A stretch of 64,000 nucleotides of DNA from Janthinobacterium sp. GW456P (GTDB taxonomy: Bacteria; Pseudomonadota; Gammaproteobacteria; Burkholderiales; Burkholderiaceae_D), in the NCBI RefSeq assembly GCF_002127655.1, contig NZ_NEHB01000008.1:1-64000 (forward strand). The letters are read 5' to 3'. The translations under genes and the position numbers were made by a program. A model generated the notes under the pieces. The model was not told where the DNA came from and did no database searches. It saw only the letters and a program-made list of their open reading frames with translations. Below are positions 55,461 to 64,000 of this stretch, piece after piece; within the stretch, counting starts at the first letter, position 1; the number at the start of each line of letters is the position of its first letter.

Positions 55461-58424
55461 ATGGGCACTCCACAGCAAACGGCGTTGCCGCCGCTTCCCG
55501 CGCGACCATCACCCACTCCATCGATGCCAGCCCACTCGCTCCCTCCCTGCCACCGCGCTTCCAGCTCCCGCGTCAGCGCCTGGCTATGCGGCTGGCCGCT
55601 CGTGCTCAGCCTGCTGTTCGGCCTGCTGGGCCTGGCGGGCGCGGCGCAGGCGACGCCCTTACCTATGAGCAAACAAGGCATCGCTCACCTGGGCAAGGGC
55701 GGACAACTATTTCTTGCCGAAAATGAAGCCGCGCCGGCCGATGCCGCCGCCCTGCCCGCCTGGCTGGCGCGCCAGCGCCCGGCCGGGCAGGTCGACCTGT
55801 TCGGCGGCGCCTACTGGCTGCATGCGCAGGTGCGCAACGACAGCAACGAAGCGGCCTGGGTCATCGACCCGAACGACACCCTGATCGAACTGGTCGATCT
55901 GCACGTGTATGGCCCCGGGGCGCACACGGCGCCGCGTACCTTGCTGACGGGCTACCAGCGGCCGCATGACTATTTGCTGCACTATGGCACGAACGTGCAG
56001 CTGGCGCCGGGCGCCACGTATGACATACTGATCCGCTTTTCCAGCCCCTACTACGCGCGCGCCCCCCTGTTCGGCGTGAAGACGCAGCAGGAATACCGCA
56101 AGCTGGTGGGCAAGGAAAACTTCCTGATGGTGGCGTCCATCGGCGCCCTGCTGGCGCTGGGCCTGTTCAATTTCTTCATCTTTTCCATCACCCTGGACAA
56201 AGCCTCGGCGTATTACGCGCTGTACGTGCTGACGTACGGCCTGGCCTGGGCCATGACCTTCCACGTGTTTGCCGACCTGTTCGACTGGCACCAGCTGCAG
56301 CTCCATTACGTGCCGTTTTTCCTGCTGCCCGTCTTCAGCACCCTGTTCTACATGCATTTCCTGCGCCTGCGCGACTACTCTCTGCTGCTGTACCGTCTCA
56401 GCAAGGTCAACCTGGCGCTGCCCCTGCTGCTCCTGCCCAGCTGTTTCTTCGCCCTGTCGTATGCGCACACGCTGGCCACCATCGCCATCAGCATCTGGAT
56501 GCTGCTGGCGCTGATCTGCGGCATCGTCGTCTGGCGCCGCGGCTACCAGCCGGCGCGCTTCTTCGTGCTGGCCTTCGTCGCGCTGATGCTGCCCGGCTTT
56601 CTGATCCTGCCGGCCAACCTGGGCCTGATGCCGGCCATGGTGGCCAACGCCCAGCTGGTCACCCTGCTGGGCGGCACGCTCGACGGCTTGCTGCTGGCCT
56701 TCGCACTGGCCGACCAGATCCGCCTGCTGCGCAACAACCTGGAACAGCGCGTGCAGGAACGCACCCTGGCGCTAACCCTCAGCAACGACGCCCTGCTGAA
56801 GGCCAAGGAGCACGCGGAGGTGGTCAGCCGCCACCGCATCGATTTTCTGTCGGCCATGAGCCACGACATCCGCACGCCGCTGGCCGGCGTGATCGGCATG
56901 CTGAAATTCGCCCTGCGCGACCAGTCTGTCAAGGGTCGCACGCAGGAATACCTGCGCATCGGTTTGCACAATGGCGTGTCGCTCCTGACCATCCTCAATG
57001 ACATCCTCGACTTTTCGAAGATCGACGCGGGCAAGCTGCCCCTGGAAACCGTGGACTTCGACTTGCTGGCGCTGATCGGCGACGCGGCCGGCATCGTGCA
57101 GGGCCAGGCCGACGCCAAGAGCCTGCTGCTGCGCCGCGAACTGGCGCTGGACTTGCCGCGCTACGTGCGCGCCGACCCTACGCGCCTGCGGCAAATCCTC
57201 ATCAACCTGCTGGGCAACGCGCTGAAATTCACGGCCAATGGCGAAGTGCTGCTGGAAGTGCGGCGCGCCCGCACGCCGCCGCGCCGCGATGGCCGCAGCG
57301 AGATCGAATTCATCATCAGCGACACGGGCCCCGGCATCGATGCGGACACCTTGCCGCGCCTGTTCCAGAAATTCGAGCAGGCCGACCATTCCACCACGCG
57401 CCGCTACGGCGGCACGGGCCTGGGTCTGGCCATTTGCAAGGAACTGGTCGAACTGATGCACGGCACGATTGGCGTGGAAAGCCGGGTCGGCATCGGTTCG
57501 CGCTTCCACTTCACCTTGCCGCTGGAAGACGGCAGCGCGCCAGCGGCAGACGCGCGCCGACCGGTGCGCCAGGCGCGCCACGCCTGCCGCCTGCGCATCC
57601 TGTGCGCCGAAGACGTACGCACCAACCAGATCATCATCGGCACCCTGCTCGAAAGCATGGGCCATGACGTGACCATCGTGGAAAACGGCGAGCAGGCGCT
57701 GCAAGCGCTGGGATCCGGCCCCTACGACTGCGTGCTGATGGATGGCCGCATGCCGGAAATGGATGGGGAACAGGCCGCGCGCCTGATCCGCGCCGGCGGC
57801 AATGCCCAGTTCCCCATTCCCGACGCGCGGATTCCCATCCTCGCGCTGACGGCCAACGCCAGCGAACATGACCGGCAACGCTACCTGGCCGCCGGCATGG
57901 ACGACTTCCTCAGCAAGCCCGTCGACGAAGCGCTGCTGTTCGAGAAAATCGACGCCATCATCGACCTGCTGCTGGCGCGCGGCCACGCGCTGCCGCAGGC
58001 CATACAGGCCGACGACGACACCCTGGCGCGCCAGTTCGGCCTGGACGATGCCGACGACGCGCAGGCGCAAACGCCGGCGCCGCCCGATCCCATGACGGCG
58101 CCCGTGCACATCCTGCCGCTGGCAGGGTTGTCGCAGCAGCACTTGCAGCGCATCGCGCAAGCGTTTTTGACGGAAGCGCCGCGGCGCCTGGACCTGGCTT
58201 GCCACGCCGTGCGCGATGGCAATGCCAGCGCGGCGGCGGCCGCCTTCCACGCCTTGAAGGGCAGCGCCGGCTACCTGAGCCGCCCCACCCTGCACGGCCT
58301 ATGCCACCAGATGGAAACCCTGGCCTCGAATGGCCAGCTCGATAACGTGGAACAGTTCCTGCCGCAGCTACGGGCGGCGCTGGACGTGGCGCGGCGGGAC
58401 CTGGAAGATCAGCCCGCAGGCTGA
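55461..58424 (+). CDS. Hybrid histidine kinase with 7TMR-DISM sensor, receiver and HPt domains
   Basis: A 987-residue kinase. A signal peptide precedes a periplasmic 7TMR-DISM extracellular domain (VDLFGGAYWLHAQVRNDSNE). Seven membrane helices lie between about 210 and 430. HisKA has its His in FLSAMSHDIRTPLAGVIGML. The HATPase has the N box (LLGNALKFTA) and G boxes (DTGPGIDAD, GGTGLGLAI). A receiver has its Asp in YDCVLMDGRMPEMDG and its Lys in FLSKPVD. The HPt domain has its His in AAFHALKGSAGYLS. All phosphorelay residues are intact. The ATG at 55461 is chosen; the next is 55524. No cognate regulator adjoins it. It overlaps the convergent hydrolase by 16 bases. Confidence 0.92.
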   Translation: MGTPQQTALPPLPARPSPTPSMPAHSLPPCHRASSSRVSAWLCGWPLVLSLLFGLLGLAGAAQATPLPMSKQGIAHLGKGGQLFLAENEAAPADAAALPAWLARQRPAGQVDLFGGAYWLHAQVRNDSNEAAWVIDPNDTLIELVDLHVYGPGAHTAPRTLLTGYQRPHDYLLHYGTNVQLAPGATYDILIRFSSPYYARAPLFGVKTQQEYRKLVGKENFLMVASIGALLALGLFNFFIFSITLDKASAYYALYVLTYGLAWAMTFHVFADLFDWHQLQLHYVPFFLLPVFSTLFYMHFLRLRDYSLLLYRLSKVNLALPLLLLPSCFFALSYAHTLATIAISIWMLLALICGIVVWRRGYQPARFFVLAFVALMLPGFLILPANLGLMPAMVANAQLVTLLGGTLDGLLLAFALADQIRLLRNNLEQRVQERTLALTLSNDALLKAKEHAEVVSRHRIDFLSAMSHDIRTPLAGVIGMLKFALRDQSVKGRTQEYLRIGLHNGVSLLTILNDILDFSKIDAGKLPLETVDFDLLALIGDAAGIVQGQADAKSLLLRRELALDLPRYVRADPTRLRQILINLLGNALKFTANGEVLLEVRRARTPPRRDGRSEIEFIISDTGPGIDADTLPRLFQKFEQADHSTTRRYGGTGLGLAICKELVELMHGTIGVESRVGIGSRFHFTLPLEDGSAPAADARRPVRQARHACRLRILCAEDVRTNQIIIGTLLESMGHDVTIVENGEQALQALGSGPYDCVLMDGRMPEMDGEQAARLIRAGGNAQFPIPDARIPILALTANASEHDRQRYLAAGMDDFLSKPVDEALLFEKIDAIIDLLLARGHALPQAIQADDDTLARQFGLDDADDAQAQTPAPPDPMTAPVHILPLAGLSQQHLQRIAQAFLTEAPRRLDLACHAVRDGNASAAAAAFHALKGSAGYLSRPTLHGLCHQMETLASNGQLDNVEQFLPQLRAALDVARRDLEDQPAG

Positions 58425-59320
58425 GGCAGCCAGCCATGCGATTGCAGCCACGCCAGCAGCTGCTGCGGCCACGCGGCCGGCTCGCTGCCCGGCTTGCCCA
58501 GGCCCCAGCCATGGCCGCCGTGCCGGAACTGGTGCTGTTCCACGGGCACGCCCGCGCGTCGCAAGGCCGCCGCCATCAATGTACTGTTCTCGGGCGGTGA
58601 AATCGGATCGTCCAGCGCCTGCGCGATGAACATCGGCGGCGTGCGCGCATCGACGTGGAGCTCCACCGACAGCGCATCGCGCGCCGCCTGCGTGGGGTGA
58701 TTGCCCAGCAGCTGCCTCTTCGCATGCGTCGTGTCGAACGGCGGCTGCATGGTCAGCACGGGGTACAGCAGCACGACGAAATCAGGCCGCGCGGAGACGC
58801 CATCGACCGCATCGACGCGCGCATACAGGGCGGCGTCCGGCTGGACGGCCGTCATGCCGGCCAGGTGCGCGCCGGCGGAAAAACCGAGCATGCCGATGCG
58901 CGCCGGGTCGATGCCCCACTCGGCCGCACGCGCGCGGATCACGCGCATGGCGCGCTGGCCGTCCTGGAACGGCGCGGCCACCCCGCCGCCTTCCTGCGGC
59001 AAGCGGTACACGAGTTCAAACGCCGTGACGCCCTGCGCTTGCAGCCAGGCGGCGACGGGGCCGCTCTCCTTGCCCGCCTCGATATGCGCATAGCCGCCGC
59101 CGCTGACCAGCACGATGGCCGTGCCGTTCGGCCGCGCCGGGCGGTGCACGAGCAGGTAAGGCTGCGCCACCTGCGTGATGGAACCCCTGGCGCTGTCGCG
59201 CTGCGGACCCTGTGCCGCGCCACCGGGCGGGGCGCCGGGCCATAGCAACACCGCGCCCGGCGGCGCGGCGCCCGCGTGCAGGTGGGCAAGGACAAAACAC
59301 AACAGCATCAGGCGCCGCAT
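58409..59320 (-). CDS. Exported alpha/beta hydrolase (esterase/BD-FAE-like)
   Basis: A 303-residue protein with a signal peptide (MRRLMLLCFVLAHLHAGAAP). The oxyanion loop is VLVSGGGYAHIEAGKES, the nucleophile elbow is IGMLGFSAGAHLAGM, a late acid is in FIAQALDDPISPPENS, and the His is in FRHGGHGWGLG. The triad is therefore complete. Related proteins deacetylate sugars or act on small esters. It starts two bases after the stop of the 1050-residue fusion gene, so the two are cotranscribed and probably act in the same pathway. Confidence 0.88.
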   Translation of the reverse strand: MRRLMLLCFVLAHLHAGAAPPGAVLLWPGAPPGGAAQGPQRDSARGSITQVAQPYLLVHRPARPNGTAIVLVSGGGYAHIEAGKESGPVAAWLQAQGVTAFELVYRLPQEGGGVAAPFQDGQRAMRVIRARAAEWGIDPARIGMLGFSAGAHLAGMTAVQPDAALYARVDAVDGVSARPDFVVLLYPVLTMQPPFDTTHAKRQLLGNHPTQAARDALSVELHVDARTPPMFIAQALDDPISPPENSTLMAAALRRAGVPVEQHQFRHGGHGWGLGKPGSEPAAWPQQLLAWLQSHGWLPQPAG

Positions 59321-59322
59321 GC

Positions 59323-62300
59323 CTAGAAATCCGTCTCGCCCTGGATCACGGCGGGATAGCCCGTCATGGCGCGCGAGGTCTGCATGCCGGCCATCACGGC
59401 CGCCTCCACGCAGCCCGCGTTCAAGCCCGTCCTGATCCAGTCGCCCGTCAGGAACAGGTTGCTGAAGCCCGACTGGTCGGTCGCCAGCCGGTACTGCGTG
59501 CTGCCCACCACCGACATCACGTAGCGCTCGGACGGATCGACGTTGGCGCGCCAGTACTGGCTGTCGAAGCGCGCCGGGCCACTGCCCTCCTTCGCGTCGA
59601 CCAGCCATTGCCACGGGAACGCGCCCGGTGCGCCGGCCTCGGGCCACAGCGCGCCGATCTCGCGTTCCAGCTGGTGCAGCGCGCCCTGTTTCGCCCTGGC
59701 CGCGCAGCGGGCGGGAAAAGCCGTGTCGGTGACGGGCGGATAGCTGTCGACGGGGAAGGCGCTGCAAAAATACGAGACGTTCTTCGGTTCCAGCCCCGCC
59801 GGCCAATCCTCGCGCGCCAATAATTGATCCATCGGCGCCCACGTGTCGTACGGCTCCGTGAAGGCCGACAGCACCGGTTGCTGGCCCTTCGGCTGCGTGG
59901 TCCAGCCCATCTGGGACAAATCCTTGTTCAGCCACACCTGGTACGCCTGCGTGGCCACCGTTTTCACCTTGTCGGCCGCCAGTTGCAGGGCCGGGCTTTG
60001 CGCCAGCAGTTGCGGGCACAGGGCTTGCAGCGAGCCGATGGAAATGCCGAACACCACCTTGTCGAAATCGACGCCCTTCTTCAACACCGTGGCGGGCAGC
60101 GCGCGGCCGAACGCCTGCCGATACTGCTGCGGCCAGTCGCTCCAGTACGATTCCAGGTTGACTTCCTGCGCTTGCAGCAGCGCCGCCTGGGCCGGTTCGA
60201 TCTGCGCATAATCGGGCGCGCTGGGCCAGCAAGCCATGCCTTTCACGTCCACCAGCGGCGCATAGTCGGCGGCCGGGTCCTTCAATTGCACCTGCTGCGT
60301 GATGCGGATGCTGTCGATGTCGCCCGCACCCGGCACCAGTTCTTCCACGCGCTGGAAGAACTTGAATTCCACGCCGCGCTTGCGCAGCACTTCGTACAGC
60401 GGCGTGAAGATGGTGTCGCCCATGCCGGCCTGCATCTTGAACATGATGCCGCCCTTGTAGGCCAGGCCGATGCGCGCCATCGAGCGCAGCAAGGTGCCCG
60501 CCTCGATGTTCGGCTTGGAAAAATCGCCGCCCTCGTAGGCGAACACCAGGTCGTAAAAGCCGCGCACGGGCGCCGAGTTGACGCTGAACTGCTCGTCGCC
60601 GCCATGCTTGCGCAGCCAGGCGCGGAAATCGATGTCGTTGATGACGTCAAAGCCGTTCTTGAAGACGCCATCCTCGAACATGCCCTTCATGACCGTGATG
60701 CCCAGGTCCAGGCAGGTGAACAGGCGGCGCAATTCATCGTCGCCATCGATCAGCGCACGGTAGCGCAGGCGCAGCCAGGCGCGGATGCCGTTCAGGGTAC
60801 TGGCCAGCAGCTGGTGGCGGGCCCGGTCATGGCGCGTGGAGTCCGGCGCCAGGTCGGCCACCAGCGCGGCCAGGGCGCCGACGGACAAGCCCACGTCGAG
60901 CCCCAGTTCATCGGCCTGTCCCACCACTTCGTCGGCCAGGCGGCGCAGCCAGCCCGGCCACACGCCTTCGCCCTCACCTTGGGCGCTGGCGCCGGCAATG
61001 GCACGCTCAATGCGCGCGTCGGCGTCCGCCACTTGCCGGATCTGGCGTATCCACTGCTCGATCCAGCCCACCATGGCGATGGCCATCTGCCACAGGGTGA
61101 CGTCTTCGCCGCCCTCGCCCGGCTCGCCCGGCAAGGTGGGAAAGACGATGGACCAGTTGCGCCATTGCCCCTTGACGTCTTCCGACAGGGCCACGTAATC
61201 GTGTTGTTTAAAAGCGTCGCGCCAGGTGGCCAGCGGCGCGCCGGGAGGGCGTTCCAGGCTGGCGTAGGCTTCCTTGATCATCCTGAAGGCGTTCGCATAA
61301 AAACCGAACCAGATGTGCAGGCCGTGTTCCTCGATGCGCTGGCCGAGCTGCGCATTGCGCCCGCTGGCGCCCTTGCCGCCCAGGCGCCAGCCCAGCTGGT
61401 AGACGGTGATGGCATGCCGGTTTTGCCAGCCCGGCTGGTTCGTCAAATAATACGCGGTGGTCATGGCCGCCACGCCGCCGCCCAGGATGGCGATCTTTTC
61501 CGGCGCGATGCGGGAATTGTCGACCAGTTCCTCGCCCGGCATGGCCGTGAAATCGAAATTCACATTGAAGGGCAAAATGGCCGCCTGCGGTCCCAGCTGC
61601 AAGCCCAGGGTCTGGTCCAGCGGGAAGCTGTCGAAGGCGTGCAGCGTGCATTCGTACTCATAGCCGAGCAGGCGCGCGCTGTGCAGGCGGTTGATCTCGG
61701 CCGGCGCGGCCACCAGGGCCTGGTACACGGCTTTCACGCCCGCGCTGTCGGGGAATTGCTTGAGGAATATCTGGTCGATGCGCGGGTTGCGCAGCAGCGA
61801 CAGGATGTCGGCCCAGCCGGCCTGGTCCATGTCGAAGAAATCGGGGATGGAGAGAAAAATCTGGAATGCCTGCTCGATGAGCTCGAGGAAACTGTTGACG
61901 GGTTTGTGCTGTCCCGTCTGCACGGTGGCATTGACTTCCAGCAGCGGATGCAGGGCCAGCTTCGTTTCCGGCGAAAAATGCTGGAAACCCTTGGCGGCGA
62001 CGGCGCAGCGCAGCGGCTCGCTGCCGGCGGCGGGAATCTCGTAGTCGCACAAGTATTTCGGATAGCCGAACAGTTCGCGGCCGTTGATCAGGGCCATCGC
62101 ATCATCGACGAAGATATGGCACGGATACCAGTAGATATGCGCGAGCTTGCCGTGTTCATCCATCTGGCCGACCATGATCCAGGTGACGATGTCGACTTCC
62201 GTGATCCAGCCCTTGGCCTGGTCGACGGGGTTGGCGGAATCGGCATGATTGACGCGCGTAAACGTCAGCATCACATACGGCGACAGGGCTTTCAGGGTCA

Positions 62301-62475
62301 TCCTGCTGCCCGCCACCTGGTTCAGGGTGGTGTTCACGGTGGCCTGCAGCTTGGCCAGGTCGCCCCTGACGAAATAGCCGTACATTTCCGACTGTTTCAA
62401 TTGCAGCGGCGAGTGCATCATCACCGAACCGCCCTGATAGATATACGAAGGTCTTGCCGAAGGTATCGCCGTCAT
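59323..62475 (-). CDS. Fusion of an acetoacetate decarboxylase-like domain and an FAD amine-oxidase-like domain
   Basis: A 1050-residue protein. Residues about 20-320 resemble acetoacetate decarboxylase: GRELFGYPK ends in Lys140, aligning with the Schiff-base lysine of the clostridial enzyme, while the next residue is Tyr instead of Lys. From about 327 a flavin domain begins (KIAILGGGVAAMTTAYYL) and continues with QLGWRLGGKGASGRN, EEHGLHIWFGFYANAF and, at the end, LFLTGDWIRTGLNAGCVEAA. That is the layout of amine oxidase/phytoene-desaturase/hydroxysqualene-dehydroxylase-type enzymes. The start is ATG 62475, with AGGGG upstream. It is followed by the hydrolase gene. Substrate unknown; an isoprenoid or polyketide is plausible. 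Confidence 0.82.
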   Translation of the reverse strand: MTAIPSARPSYIYQGGSVMMHSPLQLKQSEMYGYFVRGDLAKLQATVNTTLNQVAGSRMTLKALSPYVMLTFTRVNHADSANPVDQAKGWITEVDIVTWIMVGQMDEHGKLAHIYWYPCHIFVDDAMALINGRELFGYPKYLCDYEIPAAGSEPLRCAVAAKGFQHFSPETKLALHPLLEVNATVQTGQHKPVNSFLELIEQAFQIFLSIPDFFDMDQAGWADILSLLRNPRIDQIFLKQFPDSAGVKAVYQALVAAPAEINRLHSARLLGYEYECTLHAFDSFPLDQTLGLQLGPQAAILPFNVNFDFTAMPGEELVDNSRIAPEKIAILGGGVAAMTTAYYLTNQPGWQNRHAITVYQLGWRLGGKGASGRNAQLGQRIEEHGLHIWFGFYANAFRMIKEAYASLERPPGAPLATWRDAFKQHDYVALSEDVKGQWRNWSIVFPTLPGEPGEGGEDVTLWQMAIAMVGWIEQWIRQIRQVADADARIERAIAGASAQGEGEGVWPGWLRRLADEVVGQADELGLDVGLSVGALAALVADLAPDSTRHDRARHQLLASTLNGIRAWLRLRYRALIDGDDELRRLFTCLDLGITVMKGMFEDGVFKNGFDVINDIDFRAWLRKHGGDEQFSVNSAPVRGFYDLVFAYEGGDFSKPNIEAGTLLRSMARIGLAYKGGIMFKMQAGMGDTIFTPLYEVLRKRGVEFKFFQRVEELVPGAGDIDSIRITQQVQLKDPAADYAPLVDVKGMACWPSAPDYAQIEPAQAALLQAQEVNLESYWSDWPQQYRQAFGRALPATVLKKGVDFDKVVFGISIGSLQALCPQLLAQSPALQLAADKVKTVATQAYQVWLNKDLSQMGWTTQPKGQQPVLSAFTEPYDTWAPMDQLLAREDWPAGLEPKNVSYFCSAFPVDSYPPVTDTAFPARCAARAKQGALHQLEREIGALWPEAGAPGAFPWQWLVDAKEGSGPARFDSQYWRANVDPSERYVMSVVGSTQYRLATDQSGFSNLFLTGDWIRTGLNAGCVEAAVMAGMQTSRAMTGYPAVIQGETDF

Positions 62476-62675
62476 TGCCCTGCCCCTAAATGAAGTTTCA
62501 GACAAACAAGATTGCTATAGTGTATTTGAGAAAGAACAATGCATGATATGAAATAAATTAAAGGCTTTGCCAAGATGCATAGGCTCAGCTGCAAGCGGCT
62601 GGCGCACGGCAGCCGGGGCAAGCGCCTGCCATCGGGTGTACGATGAAGCCTCTTGAGCGTTCCGAGCACCCTGCC

Positions 62676-63224
62676 ATGGCAATGATTACCACTGACTACG
62701 TTTCCACCTATTCAGGCAACCGTTTTTATCCCTTGCGCCCGCATATCGACAAGGTCGCCATCGAAGACATTGCCCACGGCCTCGCCTACCAGTGCCGCTT
62801 CAATGGACAGACGCAAGTGTTTTACTCGGTCGCCCAGCACAGCCTGATCGTCGCCGAACTGGTGCCGCCCCATTTGCGCCTGGCCGCCCTGCTGCACGAC
62901 GCGGCCGAAGCCTACCTGGGCGACATGGTGAAACCCTTGAAAGTGCTGCTGCCGGAATTTGCCATGCTGGAAGACAAGGTCAGCGCCATCATCGCCGCCA
63001 CGTATGGCCTGGATTTTTCCGATTACGCACCGATCAAGCGGGCCGACCTGATCGCACTGGCCACGGAAAAGCGCGACCTGATGCCGCACTCGGCCGAACG
63101 CTGGGCTTACCTTGACGGCATCGCCCCCTTGCCCGGTATAATCGACGCCATGGGCCCGGCCGAAGCCAAGCAGCGCTTCCTACACGCCTTTGCCCAGTTG
63201 GGCGGGCTTGGGCTGGCCGCATGA
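62676..63224 (+). CDS. HD-domain phosphohydrolase (YfbR-like)
   Basis: A 182-residue protein with the HD metal site: first His in YSVAQHSLIVAEL, HD in LAALLHDAAEAYLGD, and later Asp residues near KRADLIALATEKRDL. Small HD proteins of this type hydrolyse nucleotides such as dNMPs. Starts at ATG 62676 or 62682 (MAMIT). Divergent from the fusion gene across about 200 bases. A weak GGGC/GCCC hairpin with a T-run follows at 63250-63271. Confidence 0.82.
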   Translation: MAMITTDYVSTYSGNRFYPLRPHIDKVAIEDIAHGLAYQCRFNGQTQVFYSVAQHSLIVAELVPPHLRLAALLHDAAEAYLGDMVKPLKVLLPEFAMLEDKVSAIIAATYGLDFSDYAPIKRADLIALATEKRDLMPHSAERWAYLDGIAPLPGIIDAMGPAEAKQRFLHAFAQLGGLGLAA

Positions 63225-63286
63225 AATGCTGCCAGCTTGCCGCATGAACGGGCGCTAAGCCCCGGTTTTTGCACAGCTTTTTTAGA

Positions 63287-63307
63287 TATCCACAGCAACT
63301 GTGGATA
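63287..63307. promoter_or_regulatory. Paired DnaA-box-like inverted repeat
   Basis: TATCCACAG-CAA-CTGTGGATA is a perfect 9-base inverted repeat. The right arm with its next base reads TTATCCACA on the minus strand, the consensus DnaA box; the left arm is one base off. The surrounding 63270-63480 stretch is AT-rich with another GTTGATAA nearby. Confidence 0.5.
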
Positions 63308-63524
63308 AAGTTGTTGATAAGCCCCTCTTGACAAGCCGCAACACCAGTATTGATGCGGGTTTCAACAATTTGCTGATTTCACAGGCATTTTTTTACCCCA
63401 ATGAAATCAATGACTTGCAATCACGAATTTGTGCTCAAGCAAAGTTACTTCGCCGCCATGAAAATATATTTTTCTGTGCATAAGCAATTCAGGCGGCTGG
63501 CCGTCTTGCTTGAACAGCATTGTT

Positions 63525-63553
63525 TTGACAAACCCCGTAGACTGGCATAGTGT
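63525..63553 (+). promoter_or_regulatory. Sigma-70 promoter for the response-regulator gene
   Basis: A perfect TTGACA (63525-63530), a 17-base spacer and TAGTGT (63548-63553). The start codon is about 35 bases further on, with GGTGG upstream. Confidence 0.5.
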
Positions 63554-63587
63554 GGAGTAGCAAGCACGATCAACGGTGGATAAACGC

Positions 63588-64000
63588 ATGAACATGGATA
63601 GCGACAACGCCGCCAAGGGAGCGGACGAACCGGACTGGCTGGTCGACGAACCGCTGGAACGGGCAGACGCGGCGGCAGAGCCTGCCACCGCGGCGCCATG
63701 GCGCGTGCTGATCGTCGATGACGATGTCGACGTGCACGTGGTGACCAAGTTCGCCCTCAGCCAGGCCAGCTTCCAGGGCCGCAGGCTGAGCTTTTTGCAC
63801 GCCTACTCGGGCGCCGAGGCGCTCACCTTGCTGCGCGGCACTTCCGATATCGCCGTGGTGCTGCTCGATGTGATCATGGAAACCCAGGATGCCGGGCTGC
63901 AAGTGGCGCGCCAGATCCGCGAAGAGCTACACAACAGCGCCGTGCGCATCATCCTGCGCACGGGCCAGCCCGGCCAGGCGCTGGAACACCGCATCATCAT
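63588..64000 (+). CDS. Response regulator (probably REC-DUF3369 type), cut by window edge
   Basis: 137 codons are visible and the frame stays open at the right edge. After a 36-residue acidic leader, a receiver domain begins: VLIVDDDVDVHVVTKFALSQ supplies the acidic pocket, and VVLLDVIMETQDAGLQVARQ the phosphoacceptor Asp. RIILRTGQPGQALEHRII has the Arg-Thr-Gly-Gln pattern seen in receivers joined to a DUF3369 domain and then HD-GYP, GGDEF/EAL or kinase output domains. The output part is outside the window. Confidence 0.85.
   Translation, partial: MNMDSDNAAKGADEPDWLVDEPLERADAAAEPATAAPWRVLIVDDDVDVHVVTKFALSQASFQGRRLSFLHAYSGAEALTLLRGTSDIAVVLLDVIMETQDAGLQVARQIREELHNSAVRIILRTGQPGQALEHRII

Noticed and set aside
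59824-62493. 889-residue plus-strand frame opposite the fusion enzyme
   Set aside because: The antisense strand carries coherent FAD and decarboxylase motifs. This frame has none and has biased composition.

Overview
The window is GC-rich chromosomal DNA (about 64% by eye, with a few sharply AT-rich intergenic stretches). Protein sequences and gene content point to a betaproteobacterium of the Oxalobacteraceae, most like Janthinobacterium or a near relative. This placement is inferred from protein style and gene sets; no marker gene is present. There are about 45 protein genes, and no rRNA, tRNA or CRISPR array was seen. Mobile DNA is limited to the tail of an IS1595-type transposase at the left edge, some REP/MITE-like intergenic repeats, and one decayed gene fragment.

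Layout. 0-3 kb: transposase tail, type II NADH dehydrogenase and small exported proteins. 3-5 kb: a membrane chemoreceptor. 5-8.7 kb: a copper operon (small exported Cys/His protein, His/Met-rich peptide, TolC-family channel, multicopper oxidase) behind a CueR-type promoter. 9-14.8 kb: a diguanylate cyclase, an FMN reductase, and D-alanine catabolism (dadA-alr) with a divergent Lrp regulator. 15-19 kb: a soluble triple-PAS chemoreceptor with a triple-CheW protein. 19-22.4 kb: a TPR protein, GlxA-type regulator, cysteine hydrolase and YdcF-type protein. 22.5-32.7 kb: a complete glycerol module (ABC importer glpSTPQUV, glpD, glpK) with a divergent DeoR-type repressor. 33-37 kb: MarR regulator, serine/threonine dehydratase-like enzyme, second diguanylate cyclase, cysC. 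37-45.5 kb: nitrate assimilation (transporter, nirB, nirD, FAD electron-transfer protein, nitrate reductase). 45.6-53.5 kb: PHP-type hydrolase, prolyl oligopeptidase, GST, M1 aminopeptidase. 54-64 kb: YceI-like lipoprotein, LysE exporter, hybrid histidine kinase, an acetoacetate-decarboxylase/flavin-oxidoreductase fusion with an alpha/beta hydrolase, an HD hydrolase and a truncated response regulator.

Regulation is unusually readable. The nitrate operon has a full-consensus sigma-54 promoter. Its leader has two hexaloop hairpins, the second overlapping an intrinsic terminator just before the transporter gene: the layout of an ANTAR (NasT/NasR) antitermination element. The copper operon has a CueR-like promoter whose predicted start site falls on the first ATG, so its mRNA may be leaderless. 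The glycerol operon has an exact tandem 10-mer that is a good candidate operator.

The two ATPases of the glycerol importer are complementarily degenerate: GlpS has lost the H-loop histidine and GlpT the LSGGQ signature. This predicts one working and one degenerate ATP site in the heterodimer. Other items worth a second look are the 1050-residue fusion enzyme, an orphan promoter-terminator pair that may make a small RNA near 53.6 kb, a terminator-like hairpin in the aminopeptidase leader, and the frameshifted copy of the TPR gene near 15.4 kb.
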